Assembly (NCBI GenBank): GCA_046297495.1
Contig: JBKBIP010000008.1
Span: forward strand, 62,001 to 126,000
Direction of reading: 5' to 3'
DNA: 64,000 nt
Origin: JBKBIP01 sp046297495
Lineage (GTDB): Bacteria > Planctomycetota > Planctomycetia > Gemmatales > Gemmataceae
Part shown: piece after piece, positions 24,896 to 33,306 of the stretch
How positions within the stretch are numbered: position 1 is the stretch's first letter
Layout: each line of letters starts with the position of its first letter
Program-made: the position numbers and the translations under genes
Notes under the pieces: generated by a model
Told to the model about the DNA's origin: nothing
Database searches by the model: none
Seen by the model: only the letters and a program-made list of their open reading frames with translations

Positions 24896-25606
24896 ATGGA
24901 ATGGCCAGCTCAGTCCATCGACTTGAACAGCGATTTGGGGGAAGGCTGCGGTCTGGATGCCGAGCTGATGCCGTTGGTGACGTCGGCCAACGTCGCTTGC
25001 GGTTTCCATGCCGGCGATCCGCTGACGGCGTTGGCCACGTTGCGGGCGGCGGCCCAGCATGGGGTGCAAGTCGGGGCGCATCCCGGCTTTGCGGATCGGG
25101 AATCGTTTGGCCGGCGCGAACTGCAACGAACCGAGTCGGAGATTCACGCGGATTGCGTCTATCAAATCGGCGCGCTGCGGGGTCTGGCGCGAAGCGTGGG
25201 GATCACGCCGCGCTACGTGAAAGCGCATGGCGCCCTGTACAACATGGCGTGCCGTGATGAAGCGTATGCGCGCCCCATCGTCGCCGCCGCCGAGCTGTTC
25301 GGATTGGCCGTCATGGGGTTGCCCGATTCACGCCTGCAAGCCGCGTGTGCGGGCCGCTGTCCCTTCGTGGCCGAGGGCTTCGCCGACCGCCGCTACCGTG
25401 CCGATGGGTCGCTGGTGCCACGTACCGAGCCAGACGCCTTTATCCACGATCCCGCCGAAGCGGTCCAGCAAGTATCCTGGTTGATCCACCATCGCGGGGT
25501 CCAGACTATCTGTGTTCATGGGGACAATCCGCAAGCACTCGCCTTTGTTCGCCAGCTCCGGGAAGCACTGACCAGACAAGGCTTTGCCATTCGAGCATTC
25601 GCATGA
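24896..25606 (+). CDS. pxpA: 5-oxoprolinase subunit A (LamB/YcsF family)
   Basis: A 236-residue LamB/YcsF protein. SIDLNSDLGEG, NVACGFHAGDP, GAHPGFADRESFGRR and KAHGALYN are the family's defining motifs, containing the metal-binding and substrate residues. PxpA acts with PxpB and PxpC to open 5-oxoproline to glutamate using ATP. Start chosen at ATG 24896, nine bases after AGGA; the frame is open further up to a GTG. Its stop overlaps the ATG of pxpC (ATGA). The usual partner pxpB is absent between them. Confidence 0.92.
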   Translation: MEWPAQSIDLNSDLGEGCGLDAELMPLVTSANVACGFHAGDPLTALATLRAAAQHGVQVGAHPGFADRESFGRRELQRTESEIHADCVYQIGALRGLARSVGITPRYVKAHGALYNMACRDEAYARPIVAAAELFGLAVMGLPDSRLQAACAGRCPFVAEGFADRRYRADGSLVPRTEPDAFIHDPAEAVQQVSWLIHHRGVQTICVHGDNPQALAFVRQLREALTRQGFAIRAFA

Positions 25607-26511
25607 GTTTGCGTGTGTCACAAACAGGGTTGTACACGATCATCGTGGACATGGGCCGGCCACGCACGCGCAGTCTGGGGGTGCCAGTCGGTGGCGCGGC
25701 GGATCGCGCGGCGTTGGCCATCGGCAACGCCTTGGTCGGCAATCCGCCGGAGGCCGCCGCCCTGGAAGTGTGCCTGGCTGGACCGACGCTGGAGGCAGAA
25801 ACGGAATTGGCCTGCGTCGTGTATGGCGCCCCCTTTGATCTGTTCAGCCCGCGTCAAGCGTTGACCACTGGCACCACTTTCACGTTGGAGCCAGGGGAAC
25901 AACTCCGCATCGGCGGCACGGCTGAAGGGATGCGCGCGTATCTCTGTGTCCAAGGCGGAATTACCGCGCCCCGAATTTTAGACAGCCGATCCGGGTTGGC
26001 GCCGGTGCAAGCAGGAGATGTCCTGCCCTGTGCTCCGGGCCGGATCGGACGCCGCTTCATTCGCGTCACGCTGCCGTCTCAAGGGAAAGCCTCTGAGCTG
26101 CGCGTCCTGGCTGGTCCCCAAGCCGATTGGTTTGCCGGCGAGGAATTTTATCGTCAGACCTTCATCGTGACGAAGGCCAGCAATCGCATGGGGCTGCGGC
26201 TTCAAGGCAACCCCTTGACCATGCCAGCCCGCGAGCTACTGTCGGAGCCGGTCTGTCCAGGAGCCGTGCAAGTGACGAACAATGGCCAGTGCATTATCCT
26301 CGGCGTGGATGGCCAGACCATTGGCGGCTATCCCAAGATTGCCCAAGTGATCAGCGCCGACCTCGACCAGCTGGGGCAGCTACGCCCCGAAACGCCAGTG
26401 CGCTTTGTCCCCGTCACCTTGGCAGAGGCTGAGCAACTCTTCCAGCAACGCCAAGCGGAATGGAGCGTCTGGACGCGCCGGTTGCTACTGGCCGATGCTT
26501 TCGCTAGATAA
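25603..26511 (+). CDS. pxpC: 5-oxoprolinase subunit C (KipA family)
   Basis: A 302-residue protein of the biotin-dependent carboxyltransferase-like KipA/PxpC family. Motifs include the N-terminal VSQTGLYTIIVDMGRP, GVPVGGAADRAALAIGNALV, the Gly-rich YLCVQGGI and NRMGLRLQG, then QVTNNGQCIILGVDGQT-type sequence and GGYPKIAQVISADLDQLGQL. In the usual complex it partners PxpB. The gene begins in the ATGA overlap with pxpA, so the two are translated together. No pxpB (KipI) frame exists between or next to them. Confidence 0.9.
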   Translation: MSLRVSQTGLYTIIVDMGRPRTRSLGVPVGGAADRAALAIGNALVGNPPEAAALEVCLAGPTLEAETELACVVYGAPFDLFSPRQALTTGTTFTLEPGEQLRIGGTAEGMRAYLCVQGGITAPRILDSRSGLAPVQAGDVLPCAPGRIGRRFIRVTLPSQGKASELRVLAGPQADWFAGEEFYRQTFIVTKASNRMGLRLQGNPLTMPARELLSEPVCPGAVQVTNNGQCIILGVDGQTIGGYPKIAQVISADLDQLGQLRPETPVRFVPVTLAEAEQLFQQRQAEWSVWTRRLLLADAFAR

Positions 26512-26690
26512 AACATAAGAGCATTCAGCGGTCCGCTTTCAGCAATTGTGTGAGAAAGACATGGTTGTTCACGGGTTCATCAGATGGAAAAAGAAAAATT
26601 ATTTACCTCACCCATTAAAACGAGCATCGGAACTAAATAGCTGAGCGCTGAATGCTGACCGCCATTTTTCACCTGCCAGGATAACCACTC

Positions 26691-27671
26691 ATGCCAAAAG
26701 TCTTGATCACCCCCGCTGCCTTGAACCATGTGGACCTTCCCTTCGTGCGCTTGCTGCGTGATGCCGGATGGGAACTGATTTATCCTCGTAAGACCCCCAT
26801 GTTGACCGAGGATGAATTACTCCAGCTGTTGCCCGGCATGGCGGCGACCATCGCGGGCATGGAGCCCTACACGCGCCGCGTGCTGGCGTCGGCCCCAGAG
26901 CTGCGCGTCATCGCCCGCGCTGGTGTCGGCTACGATGCCGTTGATCTGCCCGCCGCCACCGAGCAAGGGATCGCCGTCACCATCACCCCGGGCACCAACC
27001 AAGACGCGGTGGCCGAGCATACCTTCGCCCTGATGTTGGCGTTGGCGAAGAATCTGGTGGCGCAGCACAACGGCACCGTGGCCGGCAAGTGGCCGCGCCA
27101 ACCCAACCTACCGTTGCGGGGCCGCACGCTGGGCATCGCCGGCTTGGGGCGCATCGGTAAGTCCGTGGCCGTGCGCGGCGTCGCCTTTGGCATGAACGTG
27201 ATCGCCTATGAACCGTATCCCGACAGGCAATTCGTGGAACAATACCGCGTCCAGCTCATGCCCTTGGAGCAATTGCTGGCCGAGTCGGATTTCCTGACGT
27301 TGCACGTGCCGCTGTCGGTGGAATCCAAGCACCTGATCAACAAACGGACGTTGGCCCTGATGAAGCCGTCTAGCTTTCTCATCAACACGGCGCGCGGCGG
27401 CTTGGTGTGCGAGGCCGATTTGGTGGAAGCCCTGAACCATAAACAAATCGCCGGCGCTGGCCTGGATGTCTTCGAGGTGGAACCCTGCCACGAAAACCCG
27501 CTATTTCAGCTCGACAACGTGGTCATCACGCCACACGCCGCTGGCGTCGATACACAGTCACTAAGCGATATGGCCATGTCGTCCGCGCAATCCATCCTGG
27601 CCCTCAGCCGCGGCGACTGGCCCACCGATCAGGTCGTCAATCAGGAAGTGCGCCAAAAATTCGTGTGGTGA
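26691..27671 (+). CDS. D-2-hydroxyacid dehydrogenase, phosphoglycerate-dehydrogenase-like
   Basis: A 326-residue NAD-dependent enzyme. Nucleotide site GLGRIGKSVAVRGVAFG; catalytic Arg in NTARGGLV, Glu in FEVEP and His in ITPHAAGVD, all three present. The family includes SerA, but this protein lacks the C-terminal ACT domain, so it could equally reduce another 2-keto acid (glyoxylate, hydroxypyruvate). AGGATAACC precedes the ATG. It follows pxpC by about 180 bases and precedes hemL; an independent promoter is likely. Confidence 0.85.
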   Translation: MPKVLITPAALNHVDLPFVRLLRDAGWELIYPRKTPMLTEDELLQLLPGMAATIAGMEPYTRRVLASAPELRVIARAGVGYDAVDLPAATEQGIAVTITPGTNQDAVAEHTFALMLALAKNLVAQHNGTVAGKWPRQPNLPLRGRTLGIAGLGRIGKSVAVRGVAFGMNVIAYEPYPDRQFVEQYRVQLMPLEQLLAESDFLTLHVPLSVESKHLINKRTLALMKPSSFLINTARGGLVCEADLVEALNHKQIAGAGLDVFEVEPCHENPLFQLDNVVITPHAAGVDTQSLSDMAMSSAQSILALSRGDWPTDQVVNQEVRQKFVW

Positions 27672-27697
27672 GCCGGAAGGGGGGGGTGAAACGGCTT

Positions 27698-27733
27698 CAT
27701 CGGTTCGCGCTCGCCTTCGTGCGCGAACCGATG
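27698..27733. repeat. Family A palindromic repeat, terminator-like
   Basis: Arms CATCGGTTCGCGC (27698-27710) and GCGCGAACCGATG (27721-27733) are perfectly complementary over 13 bp around a 10-base spacer. It lies 27 bases after the dehydrogenase stop and before hemL. Confidence 0.8.
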
Positions 27734-27790
27734 CATCATTTTGTCGATTGATTCCACATATTTCTCATAACCGGCAGCAAATAAACCATC

Positions 27791-29083
27791 ATGAAACCAT
27801 CCCATGAACGAAGTCGGGCGGCGTTTGAACGAGCGTGTCGGGTGATTCCGGGCGGGGTCAACAGTCCAGCGCGGGCTTTTGGCGCGGTGGGCGGACAGCC
27901 GCCGATCATCGACCGGGGCGAAGGGCCATACCTAATCGACATCGACGGCAACCGCTATTTGGATTACGTCGGTTCCTGGGGGCCGCTCATCTTGGGGCAT
28001 TGTCACTCGCGCGTCGTGCAGGCGGTCGAAGCGGCGTTGCGCCAAGGGGCCAGCTTCGGGGCGCCGACCGAGCTGGAAACGCGGCTCGCCGAGCTGATCG
28101 TCGAGCTGGTGCCGTCCATCGACATGGTGCGCATGGTGAATTCCGGCACCGAGGCGTCCATGAGCGCCATTCGTCTGGCACGCGGCTACACCGGGCGCGA
28201 TCGCATCATTAAATTCGCCGGTTGTTATCATGGCCACGTCGATAGTCTGTTGGTCCAAGCCGGCTCCAGCGCCACGACGTTGGGAGTGCCCAATAGTCCG
28301 GGTGTGCCCAAGGGCTGCACGCAAGACACCCTGGCGCTGCGTTACAACGACATCGCGGGCTTGCGCGAGGCGTTTCAGGCGCATGGCGACCGCATTGCCG
28401 GTGTCATTCTAGAGCCGGTCGTCGGCAATATGGGGCTGGTCGTCCCCACGCCGGACTTTCGCGCCGAGCTGCGCCGGCTGACACACCACCACGGCGCGTT
28501 GTTGATTTACGATGAAGTGATGACCGGCTTCCGCCTGGCTCTGGGGGGAGCGCAAGAATTGTTTCAGGACCAACCCGATTTGACCGTGCTCGGTAAAATC
28601 GTCGGCGGCGGCTTGCCGGTGGGGGCTTACGGCGGCCGGGCCGACATCATGAAGCACGTCATGCCCGCTGGGCCGGTGTTTCAGGCCGGCACGCTGTCGG
28701 GCAATCCGTTGGCCATGGCCGCCGGTCTGGCCACGCTGCAAGAGCTGCGCGACCATCTCCCGTATGAACAACTGGATCGACTTGGACAAAAGCTAGGCAC
28801 TGGCCTGCGCGACGCCGCCCGCGCCGCCCAAGTGCCGCACCACATCGCTCGCGTCGGCAGCATGTGGACGCTCTTCTTCACCGCCGATCCCGTCACCGAT
28901 TACGACACTGCCAAGCGCAGCGACACCACCCGCTTCGCCCGCTTCTTCTGGGCCATGCTGGAGCGCGGCATCTACCTGCCGTGCAGCCAATTCGAGGCCG
29001 CCTTCATCTCGACAGCCCACACGGACGAACACATCGAGCAGACGATTGCGGCAGCGCGGGAAGCGTTGGCGGAAGTGGCGTGA
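27791..29083 (+). CDS. hemL: Glutamate-1-semialdehyde 2,1-aminomutase
   Basis: A 430-residue PLP enzyme that converts glutamate-1-semialdehyde to 5-aminolevulinate in the C5 heme pathway, in the cytoplasm. The PLP lysine K269 is in TVLGKIVGGGLPVGAYGG; other hallmark segments are PGGVNSPARAFGAVGG, YHGHVDSLLVQAGSSATT, LLIYDEVMTGFRLA and FQAGTLSGNPLAMAAG. Length matches the family (about 425-430). A weak ribosome binding site precedes the ATG. No other heme gene is beside it. Confidence 0.95.
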   Translation: MKPSHERSRAAFERACRVIPGGVNSPARAFGAVGGQPPIIDRGEGPYLIDIDGNRYLDYVGSWGPLILGHCHSRVVQAVEAALRQGASFGAPTELETRLAELIVELVPSIDMVRMVNSGTEASMSAIRLARGYTGRDRIIKFAGCYHGHVDSLLVQAGSSATTLGVPNSPGVPKGCTQDTLALRYNDIAGLREAFQAHGDRIAGVILEPVVGNMGLVVPTPDFRAELRRLTHHHGALLIYDEVMTGFRLALGGAQELFQDQPDLTVLGKIVGGGLPVGAYGGRADIMKHVMPAGPVFQAGTLSGNPLAMAAGLATLQELRDHLPYEQLDRLGQKLGTGLRDAARAAQVPHHIARVGSMWTLFFTADPVTDYDTAKRSDTTRFARFFWAMLERGIYLPCSQFEAAFISTAHTDEHIEQTIAAAREALAEVA

Positions 29084-29153
29084 GGAATCAGTAATCCGTA
29101 ATCATCGTTTAGCGGGCAAGCCACCCAATAATCAGTCGTCAGTAAGACCATGC

Positions 29154-29585
29154 TTACTCCTCCGTCACTTCCAACGACTGGCAGATGGCACGCAAGATCG
29201 GTTCATTGGAATCCTCTTCCAGGTCGTTGACTTGACATAGAAGCAGCACGGTACCGTAGGGGCTGTAAAAGCTGCGCGTCCAACAGGTGTTGGTCAGGTC
29301 GAAGCTGAAGAAGCGAATATCGTGGCCGATGGCGGGCTGGCCGGCGAGCGGTTCGACGATTTCGTCGGCTTCCAGGTCGGGGTATTCCTCCCGCAGGGCG
29401 CCCAAGGCGGTGTCGGCCAGCTCCTCGATGGTTGGCATCTCCGTGTTGAGCGCCAGCATCAGAAACGCCGTGTCGGGGCTTTGGATGGACACCGTCCAGC
29501 CATCCTCGTTGTCGTTTCGCTCCAGTTGCCAATGCGACGGATAGCGAAAGCGGATGCCGTCCTCCGCGAAAGTTTCGGCCAACAT
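29154..29585 (-). CDS. Small cytoplasmic protein of unknown function (PsbP/DUF1795-like fold suspected)
   Basis: A 143-residue protein with no export signal. FRYPSHWQLERND near the N-terminus, alternating beta strands, and FFSFDLTNTCWTRSFYS followed by GTVLLLCQV recall PsbP/DUF1795-like alpha-beta folds, in which a strand pair is followed by long sheet. I cannot assign a function. GGTGAT lies before the ATG. It is convergent with hemL and isolated from the protease gene. Confidence 0.6.
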   Translation of the reverse strand: MLAETFAEDGIRFRYPSHWQLERNDNEDGWTVSIQSPDTAFLMLALNTEMPTIEELADTALGALREEYPDLEADEIVEPLAGQPAIGHDIRFFSFDLTNTCWTRSFYSPYGTVLLLCQVNDLEEDSNEPILRAICQSLEVTEE

Positions 29586-29691
29586 GACATCACCAGGAAA
29601 TTAAGGCGTATTGATTTCTTTCTCCACAACTTTATTGTACCTACCGCCTCCTGATCCAGAAACCCACTGTTTCTGTCCCGAATCTGGCGGA

Positions 29692-29741
29692 GATGGATCG
29701 GTTCGCGCACGCCATTGCCTCCGAGCGCGAACGGCTGAATC
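29692..29741. repeat. Family A palindromic repeat
   Basis: Arms GATGGATCGGTTCGCGC (29692-29708) and GCGCGAACGGCTGAATC (29725-29741) pair with a few mismatches. It sits about 40 bases downstream of the C25 protease stop, in terminator position. Confidence 0.7.
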
Positions 29742-29782
29742 CCCCGCCGTTCCCACTTCAAATCAGAAGATACGCTTGTCAA

Positions 29783-31384
29783 TCATGGTTCCTTCGCCAC
29801 CGGCAGCCGGCGCACGCCCATGCCTTCTTGACCATTATTGGACACCGCATGGACCCGCACGAGAAGATGCGGCCAGGGGAGCGCTTGCGGCAGCGCGAAA
29901 CGGGCGGCGCAGCGGCCATCTTGGGCAACCATGATCCGCTCGGCGATGGTGAAGCGATTGGCCCGTTCGTGATTGGCCAACATGATCCGGTTACGCTCCG
30001 TGCCGGCGTCCTTGGGGAGCGGTTCTAGGTCCGGCGGCTGGCTTGTGACAGGACGTTCTAGCTGGATGTGTACCTGAGCGCCGGCCAGGCGTGGCGGCAA
30101 TTGCACGTCAATCGTGATCGTGGCGCCGGGCTGGATCGCCTCAGGGCCAGTCAATTGCACATCTTGGCTCATCACCGGCAAGCGCAAGGCCGGGTCGCCG
30201 AGCAACAGAAACATTTGCAGATGCTCGCGGCGCTGCGTGCCTTGAGGAATGGTGCTGTCACCGTCCACGGCATCGAGTAGGCGGAAGGTGATGGGGTCGA
30301 TGGTCCCCTGAGCGAGGCCTCGTTTGACCTGGAGCCAGCAGTCCCCCAGGCGCTCCGGCAGTGGGCCGGAGAACGTGGCATCAAAGAATTCTTGCGCCGC
30401 CAGTTGCACCATCGCGGCAAAGCAGATGCCATGTGAGCCAATGACAGCGACTGGACCCTGCGGATTGCGCAGGGCCGCGATGCCGTACCCCTCGCCGTCC
30501 CGCCCGCTGAGCTGACAGCCAAGACAGCCAAATGTGGCCAGAATGCCCGCTCCTTGTGGTATCTTCAGCGTCCCCCAGTCGTCGCGGGTCAGAAACCGCG
30601 CCCGCCCGCCGTACAGCCCGCCCGGTTCGGAATGGCCCAGGTAAATCGTGAACGCTTGCCCTTCTTGCACATATTGCACGGCCTTGGCATGTAGCAGCTC
30701 GTCTGGCACGCAGAAGCGCGATTGCGGATTGTGGTAGATGGCCCGTCCCGTCCAGACGGGATCAATTTTCTCCAAGCGAGCCAACGCCATGGTTTCGACC
30801 AACTTATCGACCACCGGATTGAACTCCGGCACGCCGGCCAGGATGGTCAAGCGCCGGCGCCACGCGCCAGGCCGGCGGTCACGCTCGAAGAACAGGGTCT
30901 TTTGTACCATCACTTCGGCCTCGTTGGCGGTGCGGGCCGGAAATCGTCCCACGGCCACGCTGGGCAGCAAACTGTCATCCAAGCAACCATAGTCATTGTC
31001 GCTCGGCTGTCCTTTCATCCGCCCGACGGTGCCGCGCAAGGGGGGCAAGACATTCTGTTCCGGCTTGTCAAACCAGTTCGGCTCCACCGCTCCCACCAGC
31101 AAGAGGTAACTGGTCCCCCGATGTTGTTGACAGAGTTGCCGAACATGGTCGCGGAGCTGGACCGCTTGGCCGAGGCGGATTTCATCCACCGTGAGCACAT
31201 CCGTCGTCGTCACGGCCACGACTTTCATGCCCTGAGCGCGACGATGTTGGATCAATGGTTCGACGGTCTGACGCAACGCCGGCGCGGTGACGACAATCCA
31301 TTGCGGGGGCGGAGCCGGTTCCGCGGCGGGGAGAGACGAGGGGCGGAAGCAGAGGAAAGTTAGGAGAAGCAGGGAGCGAAGCAC
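29783..31384 (-). CDS. Secreted C25 (gingipain-like) cysteine protease
   Basis: A 533-residue exported protein. The frame is open for 116 more codons upstream, but a signal peptide (VLRSLLLLTFLCFRPSSLPAA) begins at GTG 31384 and the conserved domain QWIVVTAPALRQTVEPLI follows, so I start there. GTSYLLLVGAVEPNW, DNDYGCLD and SVAVGRFPARTANEAE are C25 features. Catalytic His H251 is in IYLGHSEPGG and the cysteine is in ATFGCLGCQLSG (C287 or C290). FVGSHG-like and FLLLGDPALRLP follow. The C-terminal 120 residues are a beta domain. Likely an extracellular or periplasmic protease. The family A repeat at 31398-31447 lies just upstream of this start. Confidence 0.75.
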   Translation of the reverse strand: MLRSLLLLTFLCFRPSSLPAAEPAPPPQWIVVTAPALRQTVEPLIQHRRAQGMKVVAVTTTDVLTVDEIRLGQAVQLRDHVRQLCQQHRGTSYLLLVGAVEPNWFDKPEQNVLPPLRGTVGRMKGQPSDNDYGCLDDSLLPSVAVGRFPARTANEAEVMVQKTLFFERDRRPGAWRRRLTILAGVPEFNPVVDKLVETMALARLEKIDPVWTGRAIYHNPQSRFCVPDELLHAKAVQYVQEGQAFTIYLGHSEPGGLYGGRARFLTRDDWGTLKIPQGAGILATFGCLGCQLSGRDGEGYGIAALRNPQGPVAVIGSHGICFAAMVQLAAQEFFDATFSGPLPERLGDCWLQVKRGLAQGTIDPITFRLLDAVDGDSTIPQGTQRREHLQMFLLLGDPALRLPVMSQDVQLTGPEAIQPGATITIDVQLPPRLAGAQVHIQLERPVTSQPPDLEPLPKDAGTERNRIMLANHERANRFTIAERIMVAQDGRCAARFALPQALPWPHLLVRVHAVSNNGQEGMGVRRLPVAKEP

Positions 31385-31397
31385 GATCCATATCGAA

Positions 31398-31447
31398 GAT
31401 TTATCGTTTCGCGCCGCCGGCCGTTGCTCCACGCCAAACGATAAATC
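31398..31447. repeat. Family A palindromic repeat upstream of the protease
   Basis: Arms GATTTATCGTTTCGCGCC (31398-31415) and ACGCCAAACGATAAATC (31431-31447). It belongs to the GTTTCGCGC sub-type also seen at 53312. Position is between the permuted NlpC gene's stop and the protease start. Confidence 0.7.
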
Positions 31448-31476
31448 ATTCGGAGATACTGCCTCGATAGGTCTTG

Positions 31477-32244
31477 CTACCGTTGTCGCCAAATCCAGCA
31501 CTGGCCGCAACAGGTGCGGCTGAGGTAGCAATTCAACTTCGGTCCACAGGGTAGCCATGTGAGCGGTTCCTCCCAACATGAGCTGATATCGATTTGTCGG
31601 TCCATAAGCAGATGGGCGGGGTCCACGCCGAGAGGTCGAACGGCACACGGGTTCAGCAACCCGGCGTGAATGGCCGCCGCTACCACCAGCGGCGAGCAAT
31701 ACCAGCGCCGCATATTTAGACCGAGGGGGCATTTACAACAGGAGTGGCAGCACGTTTTCTGGCGGATTGGTCCCAGGATGATCGGGTTCAACATGCCAAT
31801 GATGTTGAAGCGTTTCCCCTCTTGCGCGCAGGCAAATTCGGTCAAGCGGGCTGATTGTTCCACCGACAACGGTTGCCGCAGCCGGCGCACCCAGATGTCG
31901 CCGGAGTACGCGTGCAGCCGGCTGTCGATGTTGCTGATCAACACCGGATAGCGTTGGCCGGGGGCTTCCAAAATCCCCAGTGTCCCGTCTGGTCGTTGCA
32001 CGACAATGCCCACGTGCGTCGCCTCAGTACCAGCGCCGAGCAGACGGTAGAGGGCGATTTGCAACCGGCTATTGTTGCGGTACAGCACGAGATCTCCCGG
32101 TTGCGGGCACCATGCTTGCGATTCCATCCATGCCGTCCCGCTCTCGTCGCACGTCGGCACGCACAACATGCCGGGCGAGCAGCACGATTGCCCGGAAATG
32201 TTACCAAGCAAACACAAACAAAGTATAGAGGAATAACAACCCAT
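31477..32244 (-). CDS. Permuted NlpC/P60 (YiiX-type) secreted protein, Cys-rich
   Basis: A 255-residue exported protein. Start at ATG 32244, with GGGAG six bases upstream and a signal segment (GCYSSILCLCLLGNISG). PQPGDLVLYRNN, ATHVGIVVQRPDG (His H77) and RRWYCSPLVVAAA (Cys C183) give the order His then Cys, the circularly permuted papain-like arrangement of YiiX/YaeF proteins, predicted to cleave amide or ester bonds in lipids or cell wall. Many extra cysteines (CCHSCCKCP, CCGQCW near the end) suggest disulfides. It lies upstream of the C25 protease on the same strand with a 92-base gap, so they may share a transcript. Confidence 0.75.
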   Translation of the reverse strand: MGCYSSILCLCLLGNISGQSCCSPGMLCVPTCDESGTAWMESQAWCPQPGDLVLYRNNSRLQIALYRLLGAGTEATHVGIVVQRPDGTLGILEAPGQRYPVLISNIDSRLHAYSGDIWVRRLRQPLSVEQSARLTEFACAQEGKRFNIIGMLNPIILGPIRQKTCCHSCCKCPLGLNMRRWYCSPLVVAAAIHAGLLNPCAVRPLGVDPAHLLMDRQIDISSCWEEPLTWLPCGPKLNCYLSRTCCGQCWIWRQR

Positions 32245-32507
32245 GATAACTCCCAGGTGTGGCTTGCATTGTGGGTAAGGCACAAGGCAGGGGTGAACGC
32301 GAAAGAGGGGAAGGGAATATCCATCATTCCACGGCGCGCCGTCTTCCGCTGGCGGTTCGATTTGTTGAAGTTATCGACACGAAAGCAAAGCACGATGTAT
32401 GAGGAGAAGCGAAAGGAACCAAATCCATTCAAAAGTCAACAGGTAAGGCAACCAATGGTGATGAATTCGGATTAATCGAAAACATCTCTTCAGTCTTTCC
32501 ATTCCTC
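32245..32507. other. Intergenic region with no supported gene
   Basis: This spacer lies upstream of the permuted NlpC gene and runs into the family C element and tRNA-Val. I see no gene or RNA structure in it; short open frames on both strands lack conserved features. It presumably holds the promoter of the NlpC gene, which I could not place. Confidence 0.4.
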
Positions 32508-32641
32508 GAAGAAGAAAAGGGGACGCGACTCGTATTTGCTGAAGAAGAAAAGGGGACGCGACTCGTATTTGCTGGTTGTCCGATAACACCACGAGCCGCT
32601 CTCCGTCAAGCAAATACGAGTCGCGTCCCCTTTTCTTCTTC
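32508..32641. repeat. Family C element with a duplicated 33-bp end, abutting tRNA-Val
   Basis: Two perfect tandem copies of a 33-base unit (32508-32540 and 32541-32573), a 35-base core (32574-32608), and a perfect inverted copy (32609-32641). Arm text includes AAGGGGACGCGACTCG. The core reverse complement closely matches the core of the element at 55357-55445. The element ends seven bases from the tRNA-Val 3' end. It looks like a small non-autonomous mobile element (inference). Confidence 0.85.
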
Positions 32642-32647
32642 AATGAG

Positions 32648-32720
32648 TGGGCACTGAGGGTTTCGAACCCCCGACCCCCACGGTGTAAGCGTGGTGCTCT
32701 AGCCGCTGAGCTAAGTGCCC
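32648..32720 (-). tRNA. tRNA-Val (anticodon TAC)
   Basis: Reading the minus strand, a cloverleaf folds completely: acceptor GGGCACT with AGTGCCC, D-arm GCTCAGCGGCTAGAGC, anticodon stem CCACG/CGTGG with loop CTTACAC (anticodon TAC, valine), and T-arm with GGTTCGAAACC. The discriminator base is A, as expected for tRNA-Val. CCA is not encoded. Confidence 0.96.
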
Positions 32721-32762
32721 GAAGAGGTGGCTCTTTTGGATTTTTTCTAGCTGTCCCTTGAA

Positions 32763-32810
32763 TTCATTGGTTCGCGCGGGCAGACGGCCGCCCGCGCGAA
32801 CCGATGCATC
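32763..32810. repeat. Family A palindromic repeat with extended GC stem
   Basis: GGTTCGCGCGGGC (32769-32781) pairs perfectly with GCCCGCGCGAACC (32790-32802), and TTCATT/GATGCATC flanks continue the family A arm. It is between tRNA-Val and the A-type Fe-S carrier gene and may terminate the latter. Confidence 0.8.
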
Positions 32811-32850
32811 CCCACAACAGACGCTGCGAAGAAATGGCAGCAGCCTTATT

Positions 32851-33192
32851 TTACATCGAGAACGAGCTGCCGCAACCGCAGGTGCTTTTGGCGCTGGGGT
32901 TGTGGATGCTGAAGCCGCGGCGGCTTAGCTCGTCGTGATAATCGACGGTTACTTCGCTCAGGTACATCAAGCTGCGTTTGTCCACGACCACCGGGACGCC
33001 GTGCATTTCGTACACTTCGTCCAGTTTGTCGTTGACGTTCAAATCGAGGTCGAGCTTGTTCTGAAAGCCGCTGCATCCGCCGCCGACGACGCGGAGCCGC
33101 AAATACACTTTTTCATGGTCATTGTTCAAATTCTGTTCGGCAATGATGCGCTTGACTTCATTCGCCGCTTTTTCAGTCAACGTAATGGCCAT
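32851..33192 (-). CDS. A-type iron-sulfur cluster carrier (IscA/ErpA family)
   Basis: A 113-residue HesB/IscA-like protein that receives and passes Fe-S clusters to target enzymes in the cytoplasm. The three conserved cysteines are present: C40 in GGGCSGF and C105/C107 in CGCGSSF. Length is typical. It lies 114 bases downstream of a cysteine desulfurase on the same strand. A half family A repeat (CGCGAACCGATGAATC, 33268-33283) lies between them. No IscU scaffold gene is beside the pair. Confidence 0.92.
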   Translation of the reverse strand: MAITLTEKAANEVKRIIAEQNLNNDHEKVYLRLRVVGGGCSGFQNKLDLDLNVNDKLDEVYEMHGVPVVVDKRSLMYLSEVTVDYHDELSRRGFSIHNPSAKSTCGCGSSFSM

Positions 33193-33306
33193 CGATTATT
33201 CCTCTCCTGTTTTTGAGTAAAGTTACCCATAGCTTTGATCCGCTCGCGTGAACCGTTCGGCAGCCACGCGAACCGATGAATCACTCCATCATCTTAACGA
33301 AACCAT

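Noticed and set aside
32508..32641. Possible CRISPR array from direct repeats near tRNA-Val
   Set aside because: Only two direct copies and no spacer between them; the third copy is inverted. No cas gene is in the window.
32371..32643. A 90-codon frame encoding KRGRDSYLL and QQIRVASPFLL peptides
   Set aside because: It is simply the translation of the family C element; such peptides recur wherever the element lies.
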